5,577 nt of DNA from assembly GCA_024762735.1 (NCBI GenBank), contig JANTGU010000169.1, forward strand, positions 1 to 5,577, read 5' to 3'. Each line of letters opens with the position of its first letter. The first letter of the stretch is position 1. Below are positions 1 to 5,577 of the stretch, piece by piece. The DNA comes from Bacteroidales bacterium (GTDB lineage Bacteria > Bacteroidota > Bacteroidia > Bacteroidales > F082). The position numbers and the translations under genes are program-made. The notes below the pieces were generated by a model. It did not search any database. It saw only the letters and a program-made list of their open reading frames with translations, and was not told where the DNA came from.

Positions 1-12
1 TGATATTTTTTA

Positions 13-51
13 TAACCCACCCCTTTATCCCCTCCGGGTGAGGGGAATAAG
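13..51 (+). repeat. C-rich interspersed repeat, copy A
   Basis: The copy starts with TAACCCACCCCTTTATCCCC and ends with GGGGAATAAG. Its first 23 bases (13-35) are the perfect reverse complement of 140-162. Inside it, CCCCTC (29-34) can pair with GAGGGG (40-45) around a 5-base loop, giving a small GC-rich hairpin. No T-run follows, so it is not a classical terminator on this strand. Similar 'CCCACCCC ... CCCCTCC ... GGAGGGGAA' palindromic elements are, from general knowledge, common between genes in Bacteroidota; membership of that family is an inference here. Confidence 0.8.
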
Positions 52-100
52 TGGTATTCAATTTATTAAATATTTTATTCAGGTATTTCATTTTGTACTA

Positions 101-194
101 TGAAAAATCAGAAAATAAATTCCTATATTCCCATCCGTTGGAGGGGATAAAGGGGTGGGTTAATCAACAAATCTATTTATTTTCTGATTTTTCA
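101..194. repeat. Perfect 20-bp inverted repeat enclosing copy B
   Basis: Positions 101-120 (TGAAAAATCAGAAAATAAAT) are the exact reverse complement of 175-194. The 54-base loop holds the whole of repeat copy B, so a cruciform or RNA hairpin here would be a stem within a stem. The arms are AT-rich, unlike the C-rich repeat inside. No T-run follows position 194, so an intrinsic terminator is not supported. The pairing is mutually exclusive with a simple hairpin between copies A and B, because arms 13-35 and 140-162 cross it. Confidence 0.85.
122..162 (-). repeat. C-rich interspersed repeat, copy B (inverted)
   Basis: Read on the minus strand, this copy starts at 162 with the same 23 bases as copy A, then diverges in the loop and rejoins at GGGAATATAG. 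Its own hairpin is CCCATCC (130-136) with GGAGGGG (140-146), carrying one A-G mismatch and a 3-base loop. The loops of the two copies differ while the arms are conserved, which suggests two independent copies of one element rather than a simple local duplication. Confidence 0.8.
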
Positions 195-200
195 ACCTTA

Positions 201-208
201 TATCTTTA
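201..208 (+). promoter_or_regulatory. Possible -7 promoter element for the HNH-miaA unit
   Basis: TATCTTTA matches the Bacteroidota -7 consensus TAnnTTTG at all but the last base and lies 44 bases before the ATG at 253. No convincing -33 TTTG or TTG is seen at the expected distance upstream; that region is the arm of the 20-bp inverted repeat. The assignment is tentative. If correct, transcription starts downstream of the inverted repeats, which would then be upstream DNA and not leader RNA. Confidence 0.35.
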
Positions 209-252
209 CACTGATTAGTTACAATCTTTTTTTAATAAAATCAAAAAGAAAC

Positions 253-858
253 ATGTACAGTAGTTATTTGCCGGAGGAGTGGAAAATGATTGAATTTGAC
301 GAGAACATCGCGGAACATGAGGTATATGCAATTTCTACTCATGGAAGAGTAAAGAGTTACAAGGTAGACCGGGAAAACGGGCTTATCCTCAAGCAGTTTC
401 CCTTTGCCGGCTACAACCGAATCCCGTTAAAACAAAAAAATAAACGTCGTACCGCCCGGTACACCCACAAGCTGGTAGCCGAAACCTTTCTTGAACGAAC
501 CAGCGAAGACCAAAAGTATGTGATTCATCTCGACTACAACAAGCTCAACAACAACGTTTGGAACCTGCGCTGGGCAACCAAAGAAGAGGTAGCAGCACAT
601 CAAAAGAAGAATCCCAATTACAAACAACCGGTCGGGAGAATCCGGTATTCAAAGCTGACACCGGGAAGGGCTAAAATGATTAAACGAATGGTCACCGACC
701 CTAACCGCAAAACACGCATGAAAATGATTGCCAAGCGGTTTGGTGTATCCACGCAACAGCTCTATCGCATCAAATGGGGCGAAAACTGGGGTCATATTAA
801 GTTGAATAAGGATCAGAAGAGCGACACACTGTTTCCGGATATGGATGAATTAAAATAA
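253..858 (+). CDS. NUMOD4/HNH endonuclease-type DNA-binding protein with C-terminal HTH
   Basis: A 201-residue protein with three parts. Residues about 8-50 (EEWK, then YAISTHGRVKS) match a NUMOD4 module, a DNA-binding motif of homing endonucleases. Residues about 70-110 match an HNH_3 nuclease core: THKLVAETFL with H72, then IHLDYNKLNNNVWNLRW with H92, N96, N99-N101 and N104. Residues about 133-182 are basic and read as a helix-turn-helix (MIAKRFGVSTQQLYRI followed by WGENW). The residue before H92 is Ile, where the family usually has Asp or Asn, and the usual DG is DY, so cleavage activity is uncertain. It is free-standing, not inside an intron or intein. The ATG at 253 has an A-rich upstream stretch (AATAAAATCAAAAAGAAAC) and no Shine-Dalgarno, normal for Bacteroidota. 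It ends 26 bp before miaA on the same strand, probably one operon. It may be a mobile nuclease or a domesticated DNA-binding protein. Confidence 0.85.
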   Translation: MYSSYLPEEWKMIEFDENIAEHEVYAISTHGRVKSYKVDRENGLILKQFPFAGYNRIPLKQKNKRRTARYTHKLVAETFLERTSEDQKYVIHLDYNKLNNNVWNLRWATKEEVAAHQKKNPNYKQPVGRIRYSKLTPGRAKMIKRMVTDPNRKTRMKMIAKRFGVSTQQLYRIKWGENWGHIKLNKDQKSDTLFPDMDELK

Positions 859-884
859 ACCAGCAAATTCCTTTTGTCAACATT

Positions 885-1793
885 TTGGATAAACGGCAAC
901 AAACATTAGTAGTCATTGCAGGGCCCACCGCCGCGGGAAAAACCGGGGTTGCCATCGAGGTAGCCAGCCATTTTAATACTGAAATCATTTCAGCCGATTC
1001 GCGTCAGTATTACAAGGAGATTCCCATAGGTACCGCTTCACCCGACGCCAAAGAACTGGCACAGGTGAAGCATCATTTTGTGGGGCAGCTTTCCATTTTT
1101 GACGACTATAACGTTTCCCGTTTTGAAAAAGAGGTGTTGGCATTGCTCCAGCAAAAGTTTCAACACAACCCTGTTATGGTAATGGCCGGAGGTTCAGGCA
1201 TGTACATCGATGCCGTGTGCAACGGGATTGACGACCTGCCTGACCCTGACGAGCAAATCCGCTCAGCCCTCAATCAAACACTTTCAGAAAAGGGAATCGA
1301 AGCCCTTCAGCAACAGCTCAAAATATTAGACCCCCCCTATTTCCACGAAGTGGATTTGCAAAACCCCAAAAGGCTCATGCGTGCCATTGAAGTCTGCCTG
1401 CAAACGGGAAAGCGTTACTCCGATCTTCGGAAAAACAAACGGGCTCACCGCGATTTTAATATTCTTAAAATAGGATTAACCCTCCCACGCGAAGTACTTT
1501 ACAACCGTGTCAACCAACGTACCGATGCCATGATGGCCAACGGCTGGCTTGAAGAAGCACGCACAGTTTACCCATACAAACACCTCAACTCACTCAATAC
1601 GGTGGGATATAAAGAGTTGTTCAACTATATCTCGGGCGAATGGTCTCTTGAAACAGCCATCGAAAAGATAAAAACCAACACCCGACGCTATGCCAAGCGT
1701 CAATTAACGTGGTTTAAACGTGATGCTGATATTGAGTGGTTTCAGCCTGATAATATCCAAAGAATTATTCAGTATATCGAAAATAAAAGGTGA
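885..1793 (+). CDS. miaA: tRNA dimethylallyltransferase MiaA
   Basis: A 302-residue cytoplasmic enzyme that transfers the dimethylallyl group of DMAPP to N6 of adenine 37 in tRNAs reading UNN codons, the i6A step before any later hypermodification. Visible family motifs are the P-loop GPTAAGKT (13-20), DSRQ (38-41, with D38 as the expected general base), AGGSGMY (101-107), NPKRLMRAIEV (160-170), TVGYKEL (239-245) and the basic C-terminal NTRRYAKRQLTWFKRD (265-280). Length and motif spacing are normal, so it looks intact and active. The start is unusual: no in-frame ATG or GTG lies between the upstream in-frame stop (TGA, 846-848) and the P-loop. TTG at 885 places 12 residues before the P-loop, as is typical. 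No Shine-Dalgarno is seen. The 26-bp gap to the HNH gene suggests co-transcription. A sequencing error or an ATT start cannot be excluded. Confidence 0.96.
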   Translation: MDKRQQTLVVIAGPTAAGKTGVAIEVASHFNTEIISADSRQYYKEIPIGTASPDAKELAQVKHHFVGQLSIFDDYNVSRFEKEVLALLQQKFQHNPVMVMAGGSGMYIDAVCNGIDDLPDPDEQIRSALNQTLSEKGIEALQQQLKILDPPYFHEVDLQNPKRLMRAIEVCLQTGKRYSDLRKNKRAHRDFNILKIGLTLPREVLYNRVNQRTDAMMANGWLEEARTVYPYKHLNSLNTVGYKELFNYISGEWSLETAIEKIKTNTRRYAKRQLTWFKRDADIEWFQPDNIQRIIQYIENKR

Positions 1794-1842
1794 CATTTTT
1801 CCTGTTTTGTATTATACATGCTTCTTTCTTCATATATTTCAC

Positions 1843-1850
1843 TATTTTTG
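1843..1850 (+). promoter_or_regulatory. -7 promoter element for the exported protein gene
   Basis: TATTTTTG is a full match to the Bacteroidota -7 consensus TAnnTTTG. It lies 33 bases before the ATG at 1884, giving a leader of roughly 25-30 bases. The -33 box is weak: a TTC-rich stretch around 1822-1828 is the only candidate. The position favours the start at 1884 over the in-frame ATG at 1818, which would lie upstream of the transcription start. Confidence 0.5.
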
Positions 1851-1883
1851 GAACAAAATCAGAAAAAATCAAAAACCAAGAAT

Positions 1884-4800
1884 ATGAAAAAAGTACTGAC
1901 ATTAACAGCATCGTTATTGTTACTATTATTATCAGTGCATGCGCAACAACCCAAAGTAAAAAAATCAGCATCACCCCAAAGGGAAAAAACATTTTTTGAA
2001 ATCCAAAAAGAGTTTAACGATTACTGGGCTCCCTACCACGTGAAAAACGGCTATTATACCGAAAACGGGGTGCAAAAAAAAGCACCCGGCTGGAAACAGT
2101 TTAAACGTTGGGAATATTACTGGGCCAATCGCGTAAACCCCACTACCGGCGCTTTTCCAAAAGTTACTGCTGCCGATATTTATTCCAACCTTTCAAAACA
2201 ACGAAACAGCAGAAGTGCCAATGGAAACTGGACAAGTCTGGGGCCCTCCTCTTCTCCGGGAGGATACGAAGGCATCGGCAGGATAAACTGCGTGGGATTC
2301 AGGCCGGGCGACAACAATACTTATTATGCAGGGTCTCCCTCCGGCGGTCTTTGGAAAACAACCGACAATGGCGCCAGCTGGACTGTTCTAACCGACGACA
2401 ATGCGGTGTTGGGCGTAAGCGACATCGTGGTATTGGCCGGTGCTACTTCAGCCACCGACACCATTTACATTGCTACAGGCGACCGTGATGGCGGCAGTAT
2501 GTGGAGTCTGGGTAGCGGTAATTTCAACGACAACAATAGCGTTGGGGTATTAAAATCGGTAGATGGTGGAACAACGTGGAGTACGACCGGCTTAAGCTAT
2601 AATGCCAGCGACCAGAAAATGATTTACCGGTTGCTCGGACATCCGTCAAATCATCAGATTTTATATGCATCAACCTCCGACGGAGTATATAAAACTACCG
2701 ATGGTGGCACAACCTGGACTCAGGTCTCAAACTATTTAGTAAGAGATATGGAATTTAAACCCGGCGACCCAACGGTGATGTACGGCGGAAACGCTATCGG
2801 CTACATATTTTTGTCAACCGATGGAGGGGCTACCTGGAGTACCGTTGTAAACGAACAGAGCAATAATGGCAGAAGAGTTAATATAGCAGTTACAGCAGAC
2901 AATACCGCTGTGGTGTACGCAATTATGTCATACTATGATGGTGGATTATTCGGGGTTTATAAATCTACCGACAGCGGCGCCTCCTATACCAAAGTTTATG
3001 ACGGAACAGTTTCAGGTAATAACTTGCTGGGTTGGGTAACCGATGGCTCCGATAGTGGTGGCCAGGGCGGTTACGACTTAACCATTGCTGTGGATCCAAC
3101 CGATGCCAACACAGTTTACGTGGGTGGTGTTAACAGCCATAAATCATCCGATGGAGGAAGTACGTGGAATGCAGTTAATTGCTGGACAAGCTATTATGTT
3201 TACAATAAAAACGGTGCCCCAACTGTCCATGCCGACAAACACATGATGAAATTCAGGAGTAGTGACAACACCCTGTTTGAAACCAACGATGGCGGTATCT
3301 ATTATACTATAGATGGCGGCTCAAACTGGACTGATAAAACCAACGGTATTGTGCCAAGCCAAATGTATCGACTGGGGGTATCGGCCACCACTGCGGGTGA
3401 GGTTATTACCGGGTTGCAGGATAATGGCACAAAGTTGCTTTCAGGAGGCACCTGGGATGCTGCCATGGGCGGCGATGGTATGGAGTGCTTAATTGATTAC
3501 ACCGATGTCAACACGCAATATGGCGAAACCCCCAACGGGGGCATTCGGAAAACAACAAACCACTGGGCATCCGCCACCAGTATTTCAGGAGGTATTAGCG
3601 AAAGCGGCTATTGGGTTACACCATTTGTTATTGATCCAAACGATCATCTTACACTGTATGCAGGTTTTTATAATGTTTGGAAGTCAACTGACCAAGGGGG
3701 TAGCTGGACAAAAATATCAACCTTATCCACATCACAGTTGCGTTCGTTGGCCGTGGCCCCCTCCAATTCACAGGTAATTTATACTGCTGATCCCGACCAA
3801 ATCTGGGTTACCACCAACGGGGGATCCAGTTGGACAGATGTGACCGGCACACTTCCGGTTTCCAACTCCTCCATAACGTATATCTCTGTTAAAAATGACG
3901 ACCCTTCAACCGTGTGGGTTTCTTTGGGACAATATAATTCGGAGGGCGTGTACCAAACCACCGATGGCGGGAGCACCTGGACGAATATCTCTGCTGGCCT
4001 TCCTCAAATACCCGTGATGTGTGTAATACAAAATACTCAAAACAGTGCCCAAACAGAACTTTATGCCGGCACTGATTTGGGAGTTTATGTTAAAGTGGGT
4101 AGTAGTGGATGGACAGCCTTTAACAACGGGCTTCCTAACGTGGTAGTCAATGAGTTAGAAATCTATTACAACACTGCCAACCCCACGCAAAGCAGACTGA
4201 AAGCAGCCACCTCCGGCAGAGGTTTATGGGAAACAGAGCTTTATTCGGCACCCAACTCACCACCGGTGGCGGACTTTAGCGCTGATAACACAGCACCGGG
4301 TGTGGGGCAAACGGTTACCTTTACCGACTTGTCATCCAACGCCCCAACATCCTGGTTATGGAGTTTCACTCCCTCCACGGTAACCTATCAAAACAGCACT
4401 AACGCCACATCACAAAACCCCGAGGTAGTTTTTGATAACGCCGGAACCTACACGGTGCAATTAATTGCCGGCAATGCTTATGGAAGTGATACGGTAATAA
4501 AAACAGGGTATATTACCGTTACTACATTACAATCTTACTGTAGTGCTGATGGGGGCGGTGATGAATATATTCAGGGAGTACAGCTTGGCTCTATCAATAA
4601 TACTGGTACAGGATCGGATGGCTATCATGATTACACCAACCTCCAAACTGACCTGACAGTTGGTAACACCTATTCCATTACTATTGACAACGCTGTAGCT
4701 TATAGTAGTGATGATGTTGGAGTATGGATAGACTGGAATCAGGATGGAGATTTTGAAGATGCTGACGAAAATGTAGTTTGTGAAGTTAACAATGGTGGTG

Positions 4801-5174
4801 AAGGAACCTTTACCTTTTCAGTTCCTGGTACAGCACTATTAAACATGACAACCCTGCGAGTACGGATTAAATGGTCCGGTTCTGATTGTGGTAATCCTTG
4901 TGGTACTACAACTTACGGTGAAGTAGAAGATTATGCCGTAAACGTGCTAGCCGGCACCAATACGTGGCTGGGAAACTCAACAGATTGGAACAGTGCATCC
5001 AACTGGTCGGAAGGGGTAGTCCCAACCACTTCCTACAACGTGGTGGTTACATCCTCTCCCACCGGAGGTATTTTCCCGACTGTCCCGGTAGGCTATACAG
5101 CACATTGCAATAAACTCACCCTTCAGGATAACGCTACCATAAACATTGATGGACAACTGGAAGTTGAGCAGTAA
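1884..5174 (+). CDS. Secreted multidomain protein: Asp-box/VPS10-like propeller, PKD, GEVED; C-terminus appears truncated
   Basis: A 1096-residue protein starting at ATG 1884 with a clear signal peptide: Lys-Lys, a poly-Leu core, and likely cleavage after VHA at residue 20. Residues about 36-85 form a charged, aromatic N-terminal region (FFEIQKEFNDYW, KQFKRWEYYWANRV) typical of Bacteroidota exported BNR proteins. Asp-box repeats (S/T-x-D-x-G-x-x-W) occur at residues 159, 225, 271, 311, 361 (W to Y), 421, 467 (degenerate), 475, 601, 643 (D to N) and 692. They end in the SGRGLW signature at 777-782 and imply one or two beta-propellers. A PKD domain follows (about 793-880), then a GEVED domain (885-1021) with a Ca-binding-like DWNQDGDFEDADE loop (950-962) and GEVEDY (1012-1017). 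Residues 1023-1096 begin another module (TDWNSASNWSEGVVP) and stop abruptly at DGQLEVEQ. No type IX sorting tail is present. Sialidase catalytic residues are not evident, so it is better called a binding or adhesion-type surface protein. The alternative ATG at 1818 would place 22 residues in front of the signal peptide. Confidence 0.92.
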   Translation: MKKVLTLTASLLLLLLSVHAQQPKVKKSASPQREKTFFEIQKEFNDYWAPYHVKNGYYTENGVQKKAPGWKQFKRWEYYWANRVNPTTGAFPKVTAADIYSNLSKQRNSRSANGNWTSLGPSSSPGGYEGIGRINCVGFRPGDNNTYYAGSPSGGLWKTTDNGASWTVLTDDNAVLGVSDIVVLAGATSATDTIYIATGDRDGGSMWSLGSGNFNDNNSVGVLKSVDGGTTWSTTGLSYNASDQKMIYRLLGHPSNHQILYASTSDGVYKTTDGGTTWTQVSNYLVRDMEFKPGDPTVMYGGNAIGYIFLSTDGGATWSTVVNEQSNNGRRVNIAVTADNTAVVYAIMSYYDGGLFGVYKSTDSGASYTKVYDGTVSGNNLLGWVTDGSDSGGQGGYDLTIAVDPTDANTVYVGGVNSHKSSDGGSTWNAVNCWTSYYVYNKNGAPTVHADKHMMKFRSSDNTLFETNDGGIYYTIDGGSNWTDKTNGIVPSQMYRLGVSATTAGEVITGLQDNGTKLLSGGTWDAAMGGDGMECLIDYTDVNTQYGETPNGGIRKTTNHWASATSISGGISESGYWVTPFVIDPNDHLTLYAGFYNVWKSTDQGGSWTKISTLSTSQLRSLAVAPSNSQVIYTADPDQIWVTTNGGSSWTDVTGTLPVSNSSITYISVKNDDPSTVWVSLGQYNSEGVYQTTDGGSTWTNISAGLPQIPVMCVIQNTQNSAQTELYAGTDLGVYVKVGSSGWTAFNNGLPNVVVNELEIYYNTANPTQSRLKAATSGRGLWETELYSAPNSPPVADFSADNTAPGVGQTVTFTDLSSNAPTSWLWSFTPSTVTYQNSTNATSQNPEVVFDNAGTYTVQLIAGNAYGSDTVIKTGYITVTTLQSYCSADGGGDEYIQGVQLGSINNTGTGSDGYHDYTNLQTDLTVGNTYSITIDNAVAYSSDDVGVWIDWNQDGDFEDADENVVCEVNNGGEGTFTFSVPGTALLNMTTLRVRIKWSGSDCGNPCGTTTYGEVEDYAVNVLAGTNTWLGNSTDWNSASNWSEGVVPTTSYNVVVTSSPTGGIFPTVPVGYTAHCNKLTLQDNATINIDGQLEVEQ

Positions 5175-5204
5175 AACGGAATGCCTGTAAGGAGATAAAA
5201 TCCT

Positions 5205-5480
5205 CTTTGCGACCCTTGCGGTAAAAAGTCTAACCGCGAAGTACGCAAAGAACACGCGAAGTGCGCGAAGAAATAGACTCTTAGCGTTCCTTGCGTAAAA
5301 CCCTTGCGACCCTTGCGGTAAAAAAACTAACCGCGAAGCACGCAAAGAACCCGCAAAGTGCGCCAAGAAAAAGACTCCTTGCGTTCCTTGCGGTAAAAAG
5401 TCTAACCGCGAAGTACGCAAAGAACACGCGAAGTGCGCGAAGAAAAAGACTCTTAGCGTTCCTTGCGGTAAAAAAAGTTA
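5205..5480. repeat. GC-rich tandem repeat array (three 75-97-bp units plus a partial)
   Basis: Three units start at CTAACCGCGAAG: 5230 (97 bp), 5327 (75 bp) and 5402 (77 bp), preceded by a partial unit at 5205-5229. Unit 1 is longer because it carries an extra copy of the TTGCGACCCTTGCGGTAAAA block (5304-5323), which matches 5207-5226 exactly. Each unit contains short sub-repeats with a CGCRAAG core (CGCGAAG, CGCAAAG, CGCGAAG, CGCGAAG). Each is also an approximate dyad: ACCGCGAAG near the left end faces CCTTGCGGT at the right. The open frames across it on both strands translate to low-complexity strings (for example LRVFFAYFAV and AKHAKNPQSA) and are not genes. Similar CGCAAAG repeats are known, from general knowledge, between genes of many environmental bacteria. 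It fills nearly the whole space between two converging genes. Confidence 0.93.
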
Positions 5481-5484
5481 GCCT

Positions 5485-5577
5485 CTAAGGATTGTTAACG
5501 TCCGACCACCAGGTATCAAATCCATCATCGTTATTAAAATAAGAACGGCAGTTTATTATGGTATTATCGTGAGGTCC
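5485..5577 (-). CDS. 3' end of a beta-helix / PL9-like exported protein, partial and possibly truncated
   Basis: Reading the minus strand from the window edge gives 30 open codons and then TAG (5487-5485). The peptide includes DNTIINCRSYFNNDDGFDTWW. The pattern N-T-I-x-N-C-R-x-x-x-N-x-D-D-G-F-D is characteristic of right-handed parallel beta-helix proteins, especially polysaccharide lyase family 9 pectate lyases, where the Asp pair lies near the Ca/substrate site. In that family the chain continues well past this motif, whereas here it stops 9 residues after the last motif Asp, next to the tandem array. The start lies outside the window. The opposite strand is also open across this stretch but gives a hydrophobic, unconvincing peptide. 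The assignment rests on one short motif. Confidence 0.55.
   Translation of the reverse strand, partial: GPHDNTIINCRSYFNNDDGFDTWWSDVNNP

Noticed and set aside
29..45. Hairpin CCCCTC/GAGGGG as an intrinsic terminator of an upstream gene
   Set aside because: No T-run follows on either strand, and the hairpin is part of the interspersed repeat, with a second copy nearby.
100..150. 16-codon reading frame starting at ATG 100
   Set aside because: It is formed by the inverted-repeat arm and repeat copy B, with no ribosome-binding or coding signal.
1855..1866. AAAATCAGAAAA shared by the exported gene's leader and the 20-bp inverted repeat arm at 104-115
   Set aside because: A 12-base AT-rich match in A-rich leader DNA is plausible by chance, and there is no palindrome at the second site.
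1818..1883. Upstream in-frame ATG giving a longer exported protein
   Set aside because: It would put 22 residues before a textbook signal peptide and lies upstream of the likely transcription start set by the -7 motif at 1843-1850.
1884..5174. Sialidase annotation from the Asp-boxes
   Set aside because: Asp-boxes are structural; the arginine triad, Tyr/Glu pair and FRIP-type motif of sialidases are not recognisable.
4977..5420. 147-codon minus-strand open frame spanning the end of the exported gene and the array
   Set aside because: It is the reverse shadow of the exported protein plus translated repeat units; the peptide is repetitive (LRVFFAYFAV-type) and has no domain signature.
5205..5480. 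CRISPR array
   Set aside because: There are no unique spacers between constant repeats; unit lengths and divergence fit a tandem minisatellite, and no cas gene is present.
5291..5488. 65-codon plus-strand open frame inside the tandem array
   Set aside because: It starts at TTG within a repeat unit and encodes only the repeated Lys/Ala-rich unit translation, so it is an artefact of the repeat.

Overview
The window looks like a chromosomal piece of a Bacteroidota (Bacteroidetes) bacterium. Four observations point that way: a large exported protein built from Asp-box repeats, a PKD domain and a GEVED domain; a TAnnTTTG-type -7 promoter motif in front of it; A-rich leaders without Shine-Dalgarno sequences in front of the genes; and interspersed intergenic repeats of the C-rich CCCACCCC...CCCCTCC kind and of the CGCRAAG-rich kind. 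The exact genus cannot be read from the sequence.

Layout. Positions 1-252 are non-coding and rich in structure. Two copies of a C-rich interspersed repeat lie in opposite orientation (13-51 and 122-162) and share a perfect 23-bp inverted arm. A second, perfect 20-bp inverted repeat (101-120 / 175-194) encloses the second copy, so the two pairings cross. A likely two-gene plus-strand operon follows: a NUMOD4/HNH endonuclease-type DNA-binding protein (253-858) and, after 26 bp, miaA (885-1793), the tRNA A37 dimethylallyltransferase, whose only plausible start is TTG. A new transcription unit then starts at a good -7 motif (1843-1850) and carries a 1096-residue secreted multidomain protein (1884-5174).

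The right end is the odd part. The big exported protein stops in the middle of what looks like a further domain and has no type IX secretion sorting tail. Thirty bases after its stop comes a GC-rich tandem array of 75-97-bp units (5205-5480). Immediately beyond the array, on the minus strand, is the end of another reading frame (5485-5577). It encodes a beta-helix/pectate-lyase-9-like segment that also stops just after its NxDDGFD motif. The array therefore sits between the converging 3' ends of two exported-type genes that both look cut short. This could be repeat insertion, a recombination breakpoint, or an assembly join at a repeat.

Nothing in the window forms a recognisable defence, secretion or biosynthetic system. 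The HNH protein and miaA are probably co-transcribed but have no obvious functional link. The exported protein is an independent surface or extracellular protein.
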